From assembly GCF_011764485.1 (NCBI RefSeq), contig NZ_AP022848.1:1082001-1146000 (forward strand): a stretch of DNA of 64,000 nt, in the 5' to 3' direction. The stretch is from Bosea sp. ANAM02. GTDB taxonomy: Bacteria; Pseudomonadota; Alphaproteobacteria; Rhizobiales; Beijerinckiaceae. The notes under the pieces were generated by a model. The model ran no database searches. It was not told the origin of the DNA and worked only from the letters and a program-made list of their open reading frames with translations. A program made the translations under genes and the position numbers. Of this stretch, positions 36,533 to 44,697 are shown piece after piece (positions within the stretch are counted from its first letter, which is position 1; each line of letters opens with the position of its first letter).

Positions 36533-37495
36533 TCATGCCAGCATCCTCAGGTGACGGCGCACGGTGAAGCGGGAGACGAGACCTGCGATCACGGCCACGA
36601 CCAGCGCGACGAGAATGACGGCGCCATAGCCCGTCCAGCCGATTTCGAAGGCGCCGAACAGGGCCTGCAACTGCTCGGCCTCGGGTGTCGCGCTCCAGCG
36701 TGAGGCGAGGAAGCCGAGCATGGCGATCGTGGCGATCGCCGCGAGGCCTCCGGACAGTCCGCCCCTGAGGCCGAGCCGGATGAAGCGGCTCTGGAACTCG
36801 CGCGCGATGAAATCGTCGTCGGCCCCGACGAAATGCAGCACCTCGACGCTGTCGCGGCTGCCCGCCATGGCGCCGCGGGTGGCGAAGGCGACGGCGAGCG
36901 CCGCCGCCGTCAGCACGAGCAGGACGATGGCGAAGCCCGAGGCGATGATGGTGCCGGCCATGGCGGAGAGGCGCCTGACCCAGAGCCGATGATCGTCGAG
37001 CGACGCGGTCGGGACCTCGCGGCGCAACGCAGCACCGAAGCTTCGAAGGTCGCTGCCGGCTTCCGGCTTCAGCTTCAGCACGATCAGGCGCGGCACCGGC
37101 AGTTCGACGAGGTCGAGCCCCGTGCCGAGCCAAGGCTCGAGCAGCTTGTCCGATTCGGCCTTGGGCACGGCGCGGACGCTCTCGACCTCCTTCAGCCCGC
37201 TCGCCAGCATGACGGCGCGCGCCACGTCGTCGTCGATCTTGCGATGCGAATCGGGGCGGACCTGGATGGTCATTTCGTTGGAGATGGCGCCGCGCCATTG
37301 ATCCGAGGCTCGCGCGGCGAGGACGGCGGCGCCCGCGCTGAGCGAGGCGAGGAAGGTCAGGATCGCGATCACCGCCATCAGCGCGCGCCCGGCGACGTTG
37401 TCGACGGGCACGAGCGGCTGGTCGCGCCGGAGATTGGCGGGCAGGCCGCGCTCCTTCCGGGCGGGTTCCCGGTCGCCGGCCTCAGGCATCGACAT
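36533..37495 (-). CDS. ftsX: Cell division protein FtsX
   Basis: 320 residues. Four membrane spans: one near the N-terminus (RALMAVIAILTFLASLSAGA), then after a periplasmic loop (about 65-170) three more (IIASGFAIVLLVLTAAALAV and a C-terminal pair including GYGAVILVALVVAVIAGLVS). FtsX with FtsE forms an ABC-type complex at the division ring that activates periplasmic peptidoglycan hydrolases. The large loop carries the expected NEMTIQVRP start. It overlaps ftsE by 14 bases at the 37495 start; the in-frame ATG 37489 overlaps by 8. Confidence 0.95.
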   Translation of the reverse strand: MSMPEAGDREPARKERGLPANLRRDQPLVPVDNVAGRALMAVIAILTFLASLSAGAAVLAARASDQWRGAISNEMTIQVRPDSHRKIDDDVARAVMLASGLKEVESVRAVPKAESDKLLEPWLGTGLDLVELPVPRLIVLKLKPEAGSDLRSFGAALRREVPTASLDDHRLWVRRLSAMAGTIIASGFAIVLLVLTAAALAVAFATRGAMAGSRDSVEVLHFVGADDDFIAREFQSRFIRLGLRGGLSGGLAAIATIAMLGFLASRWSATPEAEQLQALFGAFEIGWTGYGAVILVALVVAVIAGLVSRFTVRRHLRMLA

Positions 37496-38141
37496 GCAGA
37501 TGTCCGTCGGCGAGCACGAGACGCGGGGCGTCGTAGATATCCATCAGGTTGAGGTCGTGGGTCGCGATCACGACGGCCGTGCCGAGCGCTTGCAATTCCA
37601 TGAACAGGCGCAGCAGGCGGCGGCCGAGGCCGGGATCGACATTGCCCGTGGGTTCGTCGGCGAGCAGAAGCTCGGGCCGGCTGATCAGCGCGCGGGCGAT
37701 GGCGGCACGCTGCTTCTCGCCGCCGGAGAGCACGGGCGGGACGGCATGCATGCGCTCGCCCAGCCCGACCCAGCGCAGAAGTTCGACGACCTCGGCACGG
37801 TAACTCGCCTCCTCCTTGCCGAGGACACGCAGCGGCAGGGCGACGTTCTCGTAGACGGTGAGATGGTCGAGCAGGCGGAAATCCTGGAAGACGACGCCCA
37901 TGCGGCGGCGGAAGGCGGTCAGCGTATCGGGATCGAGGCGCGAGACGTCCTGGCCGAACAGGTTGACCAGCCCGCGCGTCGGCTTCAGCGCCATCAGGAT
38001 GAGGCGCATCAACGTCGTCTTGCCGGCGCCGGAGGGGCCGGTGAGATACTGGAACGAGCGCGGCTCGATGCTGAAGTTGATATCCTTCAGCACCTCCGGG
38101 CCCATGCCGTATCGCAGGCCGACATTCTCGAACCGAACCAA
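37482..38141 (-). CDS. ftsE: Cell division ATP-binding protein FtsE
   Basis: 219 residues. Walker A is LTGPSGAGKTTLMRLI, the Q-loop is VVFQDFRLLDHLTVYENVAL, the signature is LSGGEKQRAAIARAL, Walker B is LLLADEPTGNVD and the H-loop is VVIATHD. FtsE drives FtsX in the septal ring. It begins with TTG at 38141, read from GAGGAAGACCG just upstream; no ATG or GTG fits the conserved VRFENVGLRYG start. It is divergent from the zinc-ribbon gene, with 220 bases between them. Confidence 0.96.
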   Translation of the reverse strand: MVRFENVGLRYGMGPEVLKDINFSIEPRSFQYLTGPSGAGKTTLMRLILMALKPTRGLVNLFGQDVSRLDPDTLTAFRRRMGVVFQDFRLLDHLTVYENVALPLRVLGKEEASYRAEVVELLRWVGLGERMHAVPPVLSGGEKQRAAIARALISRPELLLADEPTGNVDPGLGRRLLRLFMELQALGTAVVIATHDLNLMDIYDAPRLVLADGHLHVDA

Positions 38142-38361
38142 ACGGTCTTCCTCGCTGAACCGAATCCGCGTCCGACCTTACACCGCAAGCCGAGGCATGC
38201 GGAAAGATCGCGATGCGGCCAATCTGCGCCAGAGAATCTTCACGGGGCGTTAACCATAAATTGCGCCAATGAAGCCGCCCGCAACGGCTGCCGCGATGCG
38301 GGCGCCTGCCGACGCGCCGAAGCGCTTGCGGCAATCGCACCGAAGGAGTTGGCTCGCAGTC

Positions 38362-39186
38362 ATGCTGATCGTCTGCCCATCCTGCGCGAGCCAGTATGAA
38401 CTCGACGCGGCCAAACTGGGGCCGGAAGGGCGCAAGGTGCGATGCGCCAATTGCAAGACGTCCTGGCATGTCGAGCCCGCCGCCTTCCCGGAGCCGCCGA
38501 GCGAGGCCGAGACGCAGGCGCTGCTCGCCGAGGAGCTGGAGCGCGCCGCCGCGATCGATGCCGAGATCACTGCGCTTGCCGCCGAAGCGGGCGGGCAGGA
38601 CGGCGCCGAATCGGTTGGGCCAGGCACCGCCGAGGAGCCGCCGCCCGTCGAGGCGCCGGTCGCCGCCGTGCCGAAGCGCCGGGGCAAGCGCCCGGCCAGG
38701 CCGGACAAAGCGTCGCATGCATTCCTGCGCCGCGGCGGGGCCGGGCTGCCGGCGGCCATTGCCCTGGCAGGGCTCGTCTTGCTGGCCGGCGTCGTCTGGC
38801 AGCGCGCGGCGGCGGTCCGCGCGGCGCCGCAACTGGCCGCCCTGTTCGACAAGCTCGGCCTGCCTGTGAATGTCCGCGGCCTCAGCCTGAGCGCGGTCGA
38901 GAGCGGCCTCATCGCAGACGGCCAGAACCGTTTCCTCGTCGTCGAGGGCAACGTCACCAATATCACCAAGAGCAAGGCCGCCGTGCCGCTGATCGAGGTC
39001 GCGGTCAAGGATGCCGGAGGCGCGACGCTCTACACCTGGACGACCGAGCCGCCGCGCGCGAGCCTGGAGCCGGCGGAACTGATCCGCTTCCGGGCGCGGC
39101 TGGCCTCGCCGCCGGAGCAGGGGCAGACGGTCAGGGTGCGCTTCACCTCCGTCGCGACGGCTGCCAATCTCGCCAGCAAGCACTGA
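38362..39186 (+). CDS. Zinc-ribbon (MJ0042) membrane protein with DUF3426
   Basis: 274 residues. The N-terminal zinc ribbon is IVCPSCASQYELDAAKLG with CxxC twice (CPSC; CANC in VRCANCKTSWHV). An acidic, Ala/Pro-rich linker leads to one membrane span (AAIALAGLVLLAGVVW, about residue 130). The periplasmic part matches DUF3426: LVVEGNVTNITKSKAAVPLI and AELIRFRARLASPPE. Such proteins lie next to ftsEX in many Rhizobiales; function is unknown. ATG 38362 is chosen as the ribbon must start near the N-terminus, though the frame is open upstream. hpt and a response regulator follow on the same strand. Confidence 0.9.
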   Translation: MLIVCPSCASQYELDAAKLGPEGRKVRCANCKTSWHVEPAAFPEPPSEAETQALLAEELERAAAIDAEITALAAEAGGQDGAESVGPGTAEEPPPVEAPVAAVPKRRGKRPARPDKASHAFLRRGGAGLPAAIALAGLVLLAGVVWQRAAAVRAAPQLAALFDKLGLPVNVRGLSLSAVESGLIADGQNRFLVVEGNVTNITKSKAAVPLIEVAVKDAGGATLYTWTTEPPRASLEPAELIRFRARLASPPEQGQTVRVRFTSVATAANLASKH

Positions 39187-39320
39187 GGCTGCTAGGACGA
39201 GAGTCTGTCGACCGATCCGGTGCCGGGCCGGACGGCGTCCACAAATATTGGCTGCATCGGCCCGCTGACGCATCGGCGCGGCACGAGGCCGGTTGCTGCC
39301 TGGATCGAAACGGAGTCATC

Positions 39321-39878
39321 ATGCCGGAACGGCGCATCAGGGTTCTCTATGACGAAGCGGAGATCGCGCGGCGCAACGAGGAAATGGCCGAGGCCGTCGC
39401 GGCCAGCAATCCGAAGGACCTGCTCGTCGTCGCCGTCCTGAAGGGCTCTTTCATGTTCGTCGCCGACCTGATCCGGGCGATGCACCGCGTCGGGCTTTCG
39501 CCCCAGGTCGAATTCGTCCACCTGTCGAGCTATCGCTCGGGCACGGTTTCCTCGGGCCAGGTCGAGATCCTGCGCGACGTGCAGAGCGAGGTGCGCGGGC
39601 GCGACGTGCTGCTGGTCGACGATATCCTCGAATCCGGCCGTACGCTTGCTTTCGCCAAGGATCTGCTGGCGGCGCGCGGAGCCGCGACGGTCTCGACCGC
39701 CGTGCTGCTGGAGAAGCCGCATAAGCGCGCCGTGAACATCCAGGCGGATTATGTCGGTTTCGAATGCCCGGACTATTTCGTCGTCGGCTACGGCATGGAC
39801 GTCGCCCATTCCTATCGGCAGCTGCCCTTCGTCGGCGTGGTCGAGACCGATGATCAGGCCGGGCTGCCGGGCATCTGA
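39321..39878 (+). CDS. hpt: Hypoxanthine phosphoribosyltransferase
   Basis: 185 residues. It salvages hypoxanthine (and probably guanine) with PRPP to the nucleotide. The PRPP loop is VLLVDDILESGRTLAFAKDL with the Asp-Asp pair, preceded by VVAVLKGSFMFVADLIRAM and the flexible-loop region LSSYRSGTVSSGQ; the late motif is PDYFVVGYGMD. ATG 39321 follows CGGAG. It lies in a rightward run with the zinc-ribbon gene (134-base gap) and the response regulator (nine-base gap). Confidence 0.94.
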   Translation: MPERRIRVLYDEAEIARRNEEMAEAVAASNPKDLLVVAVLKGSFMFVADLIRAMHRVGLSPQVEFVHLSSYRSGTVSSGQVEILRDVQSEVRGRDVLLVDDILESGRTLAFAKDLLAARGAATVSTAVLLEKPHKRAVNIQADYVGFECPDYFVVGYGMDVAHSYRQLPFVGVVETDDQAGLPGI

Positions 39879-39887
39879 GGAGCATTC

Positions 39888-40262
39888 ATGTCGCGCATTC
39901 TGGTCGTGGATGACGAGGAGCCGCTGCGCGTGCTGGTCGCGCGCGGCCTTGGCCTCGACGGACATAGCTGCCTCACCGCATCCGATGGCGCCGAGGCGCT
40001 CGATATCCTCGAGGCGGAGCAGGGTCGCTTCGACCTGCTGCTGACCGATATCCGCATGCCCCTGATGGACGGAATCGCGCTGGCGCTTGCAGCCAAGCAG
40101 CAGTTCCCGGACCTGACGATCATGCTGATGACCGGCTATGCCGAGCAGCGCGAGCGGGCGAAAAGCCTGGAATCGATCGTCGCTGAGGTGATGGCCAAGC
40201 CCTTCACCATCGCCGATCTCAGGGCGACCGTGATGAAGGTGATCGAGCGATCGATCGGTTAG
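39888..40262 (+). CDS. Single-domain response regulator, CpdR-like
   Basis: 124 residues, a receiver domain and nothing else. The acidic pocket is RILVVDDEEPLRVL, the phosphoacceptor Asp lies in DLLLTDIRMPLMDG, the switch Thr in MLMTGYAEQ, and the conserved Lys in MAKPFTIADLRATVMKVIE. It fits the CpdR size, the regulator that targets CtrA for ClpXP in Alphaproteobacteria, but pairing with hpt is the only context. It overlaps the convergent tspO stop by four bases. Confidence 0.9.
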   Translation: MSRILVVDDEEPLRVLVARGLGLDGHSCLTASDGAEALDILEAEQGRFDLLLTDIRMPLMDGIALALAAKQQFPDLTIMLMTGYAEQRERAKSLESIVAEVMAKPFTIADLRATVMKVIERSIG

Positions 40263-40768
40263 CGGTTCAGCCACCAGATCGAGGCGTTGAGCAGCGTCGC
40301 GAAGGCGACCCAGGCGAGATAGGGCCAGAGCAGATTGGACGCGAGCCGGTCCAGCGGCCGGAAAGCCGCGATGGTCGCCGCGATCAGGACGATCAGCGGC
40401 AGGATGACCGCAAGGCCGGCGACCGGGCTGTTGGCGCCGAAGAAGGCGAAGGACCAGCCGATATTGAACAGAAGCTGCAGGTGGTAGACCAGCAGTGCGC
40501 GGCGGCGGCCGGGCGTCCCGACAGGCAGGCGCAGGATGCGGAAGACACCGAGCGCCATCAGCGCATAGAGCGCGGTCCAGACCGGCGCGAAGATCCAGTT
40601 CGGCGGATTGAACGGTGGCTTGATAAGCCCCGCATACCAGGTCGGGATCTGCGGGACGGTAACAGTGCTGCCGGCGATCGATGCGGCCACCACCGGCAGG
40701 ATGGCGATGGCGAGCGCGGCCCAGAGCGGCGAACGGTGGTCGGAGCGGATGTCGGCAGGCGTCGTCAT
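40259..40768 (-). CDS. TspO/MBR family tryptophan-rich sensory protein
   Basis: 169 residues with five membrane helices. Signatures are WYAGLIKPPFNPPNWIFAPV with WTALYALMALGVF (cholesterol/porphyrin groove region) and LLFNIGWSFAFFGANSPVAG; the last helix has LLWPYLAWVAFATLLNASIW. In Rhodobacter, TspO senses oxygen and affects tetrapyrrole efflux and stress gene expression. No photosynthesis genes are here. Stand-alone, with its 3' end overlapping the response-regulator stop. About 150 bases of unremarkable sequence precede it. Confidence 0.93.
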   Translation of the reverse strand: MTTPADIRSDHRSPLWAALAIAILPVVAASIAGSTVTVPQIPTWYAGLIKPPFNPPNWIFAPVWTALYALMALGVFRILRLPVGTPGRRRALLVYHLQLLFNIGWSFAFFGANSPVAGLAVILPLIVLIAATIAAFRPLDRLASNLLWPYLAWVAFATLLNASIWWLNR

Positions 40769-40916
40769 GCCTGGATGATGGGATGATGGGACATGCCCCG
40801 CAAGGCGAGATGCCTGCTTGCGGCATGCAGCGAATATTCCCGTTCGTCATGGAACCTTTTCGGAGCAGGTTTCAACGAGGCGCCGCTTCGTTCACCCTGG
40901 CGAAGTGCAGGCCGGC

Positions 40917-41507
40917 TCAGAACAAGATTGCCTTGGCCTTTTCCAGATAGCGCCTGCGTTCCGCCAGCCCGTTGCGGCCGCCATTGATGAGCTTCGTCAC
41001 GCGTTCGACATCGTCGGCATCGGCCGCCGGGTTGATGGTGCGCTCGGTCCAATAGGCGAAGGCGACGCGCAGCGAGGTTTCGGGCTCCTTCGCCCGCTCG
41101 GGCTTGCCTTCCAGATCGATGCCGATGAGCTCGCCGAAGCGGCGGTAATTCGCCCGGCCGGTGAGCTGGAAGATGCCGCGCCCGTGATAGCGCACGCCGT
41201 CGCCGGCCCGGGTGTTGCCGAGATCGCGGCGGCCCTCGTAGCGGGCGAAATAGGCGGGGCCGCCATATTCCTCGAGCGTGCGGAAGCCGTCAGTCTCGTG
41301 CGCGGCCTGGGCCAGGAAATGGCAGATGCGCCGCGGCGTCGTGACGTCGTGGTCATCGGCCAATTCATCGAAGCGCCCGGCGATGCCGGCGACGATCGCC
41401 GCATCGGCCGCGGGCGCGAGGTGCAACAGGCGCTCGCGGGTGACGGCCAGGCCCGGCTCGGCCGCGTGGTCGATACCGACCCAGGTTCCGATGGCACGCA
41501 TCGACAT
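40917..41507 (-). CDS. GH19-like chitinase / endolysin-type hydrolase
   Basis: 196 residues, no signal peptide seen. The GH19 lysozyme-like core is ICHFLAQAAHETDGFRTLEE, with the catalytic Glu in HETDGF, then YGGPAYFARYEGRRDLGNTR (second acid region), DGVRYHGRGIFQLTGRANYR and TKLINGGRNGLAERRRY. Single-domain GH19 proteins of this size act as phage endolysins or as bacteriolytic enzymes. There is no holin, spanin or phage structural gene beside it, so a phage remnant or a domesticated enzyme are both possible. ATG 41507 follows GGAGGGCATTTTC. Confidence 0.85.
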   Translation of the reverse strand: MSMRAIGTWVGIDHAAEPGLAVTRERLLHLAPAADAAIVAGIAGRFDELADDHDVTTPRRICHFLAQAAHETDGFRTLEEYGGPAYFARYEGRRDLGNTRAGDGVRYHGRGIFQLTGRANYRRFGELIGIDLEGKPERAKEPETSLRVAFAYWTERTINPAADADDVERVTKLINGGRNGLAERRRYLEKAKAILF

Positions 41508-41582
41508 GAAAATGCCCTCCGCAAAGGAGGGCATCATCGCCGCTGCCGCGGGGCCGGGGATAAATTCCCCGACGTGGAGCGA

Positions 41583-42104
41583 TCAGCCGCTGACGGCGGT
41601 GTATTCGGTCTCGATCGAGGAGGCGTGGACCTCGTGGTCGAAGCCGTAGATATGGATCGAGATCGCCTCGCCCGGCCCGAAATTGCGCATGCGGTGGATA
41701 TTCGGACCCGAGGGCAGCATGCAGGCGACATAGCCCGGCTTGCGCTCCTGCTCCTCGGTCTGGACGGCGCGATTGGCGTCGATGGCGCGATACCAGGTCT
41801 CGGTGACGGTGCCGGAGACGACGCCGAAGCAGCAGGAACAATGATGGTCGTGGATCGAGGTCGCCGAGCCCTCGCCCCAGACGATCGCCCAGACGCTGAC
41901 ATTCTCGTCGCCGGCAAGCAGGTTGCGGCTGTAGCAGCCGGCCTTGCGCTCCAGCGGCAGGCGCTGGATCAGGTCGGGCATGGCGACGAGCTCCTGCAGC
42001 ACCTCGCGGGCGGCGCTCAGATAGTCGCGCGTCAGCGTGCCGGCATCGGTCCGCAGATTGCGCAGCACCGCCCCGCGCCGCTCCTCGCTGAGAAAACCCT
42101 GCAT
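41583..42104 (-). CDS. Cysteine dioxygenase-like cupin
   Basis: 173 residues. The cupin 1 metal site is SIHDHHCSCCFGVVSGTVTE (two His plus the Cys that forms the Cys-Tyr crosslink in some family members), and cupin 2 supplies His in SGPNIHRMRN. Preceding residues include RNLLAGDENVSVWAIVWGEG. Cysteine dioxygenases oxidise cysteine to cysteine sulfinate; close bacterial relatives use 3-mercaptopropionate, and the choice cannot be made here. ATG 42104 follows GAGGGGAATGGC; the open upstream frame is rejected. It is divergent from an Lrp/AsnC regulator, the usual set-up for a regulator of sulfur amino-acid degradation. Confidence 0.87.
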   Translation of the reverse strand: MQGFLSEERRGAVLRNLRTDAGTLTRDYLSAAREVLQELVAMPDLIQRLPLERKAGCYSRNLLAGDENVSVWAIVWGEGSATSIHDHHCSCCFGVVSGTVTETWYRAIDANRAVQTEEQERKPGYVACMLPSGPNIHRMRNFGPGEAISIHIYGFDHEVHASSIETEYTAVSG

Positions 42105-42203
42105 GCCATTCCCCTCTGGATCGCTTGGCAAATGATAGGGTGCGAGCGCGGGCAGCGGTTTGCGGAGTTGGAGAATTTTCATCCCCGATTGGAATCTCAT
42201 ACC

Positions 42204-42252
42204 TTCCATGGGATGATATGTGGAATATTTTCTCCGCTTCATTCCCTGGGAA
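42204..42252. promoter_or_regulatory. Candidate Lrp operator pair
   Basis: Two similar palindromes, TTCCATGGGA at 42204-42213 and TTCCCTGGGAA at 42242-42252, centred about 38 bases apart, in the divergent gap between the cysteine dioxygenase and Lrp genes. Confidence 0.45.
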
Positions 42253-42282
42253 GGAAGTTGATTCCGATTTTTATGGGGAGTC

Positions 42283-42759
42283 ATGGCCAAGCTCGACGCT
42301 TTCGACCTGCGCATCCTGGCGCGCCTGCAGGAGGATGCGAGCCTGCCGCTCGCCGAGCTCGCCGAGGCGGTGGGGCTGTCGTCATCGCCCTGCTGGCGGC
42401 GGGTGCAGAAGCTGGAGGAGGGCGGCTATATCAAGCGCCGCGTCGCCCTGCTCGATCGCGACAAGCTCAAGGCCGGCGTCACGGTCTTCATCGCGGTCAA
42501 GACGGCGCGCCATTCGATGGAGTGGCTGGAGCGCTTCCACCAGGCGGTGCACGACCTGCCCGAGATCGTCGATTTCTACCGGATGAGCGGCGAGATCGAC
42601 TATCTGCTCAAGGCCTATGTCGCCGATATCGCCGCCTATGACGCGCTCTACAAGAAGCTGATCTCGCGCATCGATCTCAGCGACGTGACCTCGATGTTCG
42701 CGATGGAGGAGCTGAAATCGACCTCGGCGATCCCGCTGGGATTTGCGGGGGAGGGGTGA
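42283..42759 (+). CDS. Lrp/AsnC family transcriptional regulator
   Basis: 158 residues. The N-terminal HTH is RILARLQEDASLPLAELAEA then VGLSSSPCWRRVQKLEEGGY, and the C-terminal RAM ligand domain holds VDFYRMSGEIDYLLKAYVAD. It most likely senses an amino acid and controls the divergent cysteine dioxygenase gene; two palindromes lie between them. The tail differs from the usual ending (SAIPLGFAGEG). Confidence 0.95.
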   Translation: MAKLDAFDLRILARLQEDASLPLAELAEAVGLSSSPCWRRVQKLEEGGYIKRRVALLDRDKLKAGVTVFIAVKTARHSMEWLERFHQAVHDLPEIVDFYRMSGEIDYLLKAYVADIAAYDALYKKLISRIDLSDVTSMFAMEELKSTSAIPLGFAGEG

Positions 42760-42792
42760 ACAGAGTGGCTGTACAGGAGCCGTTCCTGCCCC

Positions 42793-42883
42793 GTCATGGT
42801 CGGGCTTGTCCCGACCATCCACGTCTTCGTTTCTGCAACGCGGCATTCAAGGCGTGGATGCTCGCCACAAGGGCGAGCATGAC
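42793..42883. repeat. Palindromic intergenic repeat, family D copy 1
   Basis: Left stem GTCATGGTCGGGCTTGTCCC-GACCATCCACG, right stem CGTGGATGCTCGCC-ACAA-GGGCGAGCATGAC. It lies between the Lrp stop (42759) and the prfC stop (42899). Confidence 0.85.
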
Positions 42884-42898
42884 GCTTGAGCCAAGGCC

Positions 42899-44530
42899 TC
42901 AGGTCTTCGTGACCTTCTGGTAGTCCTTCACGTCCGAGAAGGTGATGTCGGGCGCGCGCTCGGCATCGTATTTCAGCGTGAACTGGCTGGACGCCATGAA
43001 GACCGGGTCGCCGTCGAGATCGTCGGCCATGGCCGAGGGCTTGAGGCCGACGAATTTCTGCAGCGCGGCCTTGTCGTCCGAGGAGACCCAGCGGGCGATC
43101 GAGAACTGGCAGGGCTCGAAATCGACGGGCAGCGAATATTCCGCGTCCATGCGCTCCTTGAGCACGTCGAGCTGGAGCGCGCCGACGACGCCGACGATTG
43201 CAGGGGCGCCGTCATGCGGCAGGAAGAGCTGGACGACGCCTTCCTCGGCCATCTGCTGCAGAGCCTCGCGCAGCTTCTTGGCCTTCATCGCATCCTTGAG
43301 CTTGACGCGGCGCAGGATTTCCGGGGCGAAGCTCGGCACGCCCTTGAAGACGATGTCCTCGCCCTCGGTCAGCGTGTCGCCGATGCGCAGCGTGCCGTGA
43401 TTGGGCAGGCCGACGATGTCGCCGGCGAAGGCCTCCTCGGCGATGGAGCGGTCGCGGGCGAAGAAGAATTGCGGCGCGTTGAGCGGCATCGGCTTGCCGG
43501 TGCGGACGAGCTTGGCCTTCATGCCGCGCGACAGCTTGCCCGAACAGATGCGCATGAAGGCGATGCGGTCGCGATGGTTCGGATCCATGTTCGCCTGGAT
43601 CTTGAAGACGAAGCCGGTCATCTTCGGCTCATCCGCCTCGATCGGACGCTTGTCGGCGAGTTGGGCACGCGGGCTCGGGGCATAGCGGCCCAGCGCATCG
43701 ATCAGGTCGCGCACGCCGTAGTCGCGCAAGGCCGCGCCGAAATAGAGCGGGGTCAGGTGACCCTCGCGGAAGGCCTGGAGATCGAAGGGCTTCAAGCCCT
43801 CGGCGGCGAGGAAGACTTCCTCGCGCCAGGTCTCGGCGGCGCCATGCGGCAGCAACTCGTCGAAGAGCGGATCGTCCCAGCCGGTGACCTGCTGGTCCTC
43901 GGCGCGCTCGTCGCCCTTCTGGTTGCGGCGGAAGGTATTGGCCTTGAGGTCGTAGGTGCCGACGAATTCGCGGCCGCGGCCGACCGGCCAGGTCATCGGC
44001 GCGACGTCGAGCGCCAGCGTCGTCTCGATCTCGTTGATCAGGTCGAAGGGATCGCGCGTCTCGCGATCGACCTTGTTGATGAAGGTGACGATCGGGATGT
44101 CTCTGAGGCGGCAGACCTCGAACAGCTTCTTGGTCCGGTCCTCGATGCCCTTGGCGGCGTCGATCACCATGACGGCGGCGTCGACCGCGGTCAGCGTGCG
44201 GTAGGTGTCTTCCGAGAAGTCCTCGTGGCCTGGCGTATCGAGCAGGTTGAAGACATGCCCGCCGTACTCGAAGGTCATCACCGAGGTGACGACCGAGATG
44301 CCGCGCTGGCGTTCGATCTTCATCCAGTCAGAGGAGGTCTGGCGGCGACCCTGCTTGGCGCGCACTTCACCGGCGAGCTGAATGGCGCCGCCGAAATAGA
44401 GCAGCTTCTCGGTCAGCGTCGTCTTGCCGGCGTCCGGATGCGAGATGATGGCGAAAGTGCGCCGGCGCGCATGCGGCGCGGCGGAGGCCGCGGACGCTTC
44501 GAGGGTCGAAAGATCGGTCATGGCGCGCAT
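42899..44530 (-). CDS. prfC: Peptide chain release factor 3
   Basis: 543 residues. RF3 is a GTPase that recycles RF1/RF2 from the ribosome. G1 is AIISHPDAGKTTLTEKLL, G2/G3 are RGISVVTSVMTFEYGG and FNLLDTPGHEDFSEDTYR, G4 is VTFINKVDRETRDPFDLI. The remaining EF-G-like domains include FVFKIQANMDPNHRDRIAFM. ATG 44530 (MRAMTDL) and ATG 44521 are both possible. The gene is enclosed by two inverted copies of repeat D (42793-42883 and 44579-44669), the second lying directly upstream of it. Confidence 0.96.
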   Translation of the reverse strand: MRAMTDLSTLEASAASAAPHARRRTFAIISHPDAGKTTLTEKLLYFGGAIQLAGEVRAKQGRRQTSSDWMKIERQRGISVVTSVMTFEYGGHVFNLLDTPGHEDFSEDTYRTLTAVDAAVMVIDAAKGIEDRTKKLFEVCRLRDIPIVTFINKVDRETRDPFDLINEIETTLALDVAPMTWPVGRGREFVGTYDLKANTFRRNQKGDERAEDQQVTGWDDPLFDELLPHGAAETWREEVFLAAEGLKPFDLQAFREGHLTPLYFGAALRDYGVRDLIDALGRYAPSPRAQLADKRPIEADEPKMTGFVFKIQANMDPNHRDRIAFMRICSGKLSRGMKAKLVRTGKPMPLNAPQFFFARDRSIAEEAFAGDIVGLPNHGTLRIGDTLTEGEDIVFKGVPSFAPEILRRVKLKDAMKAKKLREALQQMAEEGVVQLFLPHDGAPAIVGVVGALQLDVLKERMDAEYSLPVDFEPCQFSIARWVSSDDKAALQKFVGLKPSAMADDLDGDPVFMASSQFTLKYDAERAPDITFSDVKDYQKVTKT

Positions 44531-44578
44531 GAAGACGGAAGGGGGGCGGAAGTCAATCGGCGCGAAGGCTTGTGCGTC

Positions 44579-44669
44579 GTCATGCTCGCCCTTGTGGCGA
44601 GCATCCACATCTTGGACACCGAATTTGAGCACGGAAGACGTGGATGGTCGGGACAAGCCCGACCATGAC
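44579..44669. repeat. Palindromic intergenic repeat, family D copy 2 (inverted)
   Basis: Starts GTCATGCTCGCCCTTGTGGC and ends GGTCGGGACAAGCCCGACCATGAC, i.e. the reverse complement order of the copy at 42793. It lies between the ABC permease stop and the prfC start, so it is upstream of prfC. Confidence 0.85.
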
Positions 44670-44697
44670 GGTTGGCGGGTGAATGGAGCAACGCGGC

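Noticed and set aside
38442..39320. Long N-terminal extension of the hpt frame
   Set aside because: It reads through the zinc-ribbon gene in another frame. ATG 39321 starts the conserved domain.
40917..41507. GH19 gene as proof of a prophage
   Set aside because: No holin, tail, capsid, integrase or attachment-site features lie around it; the neighbours are ordinary chromosomal genes.
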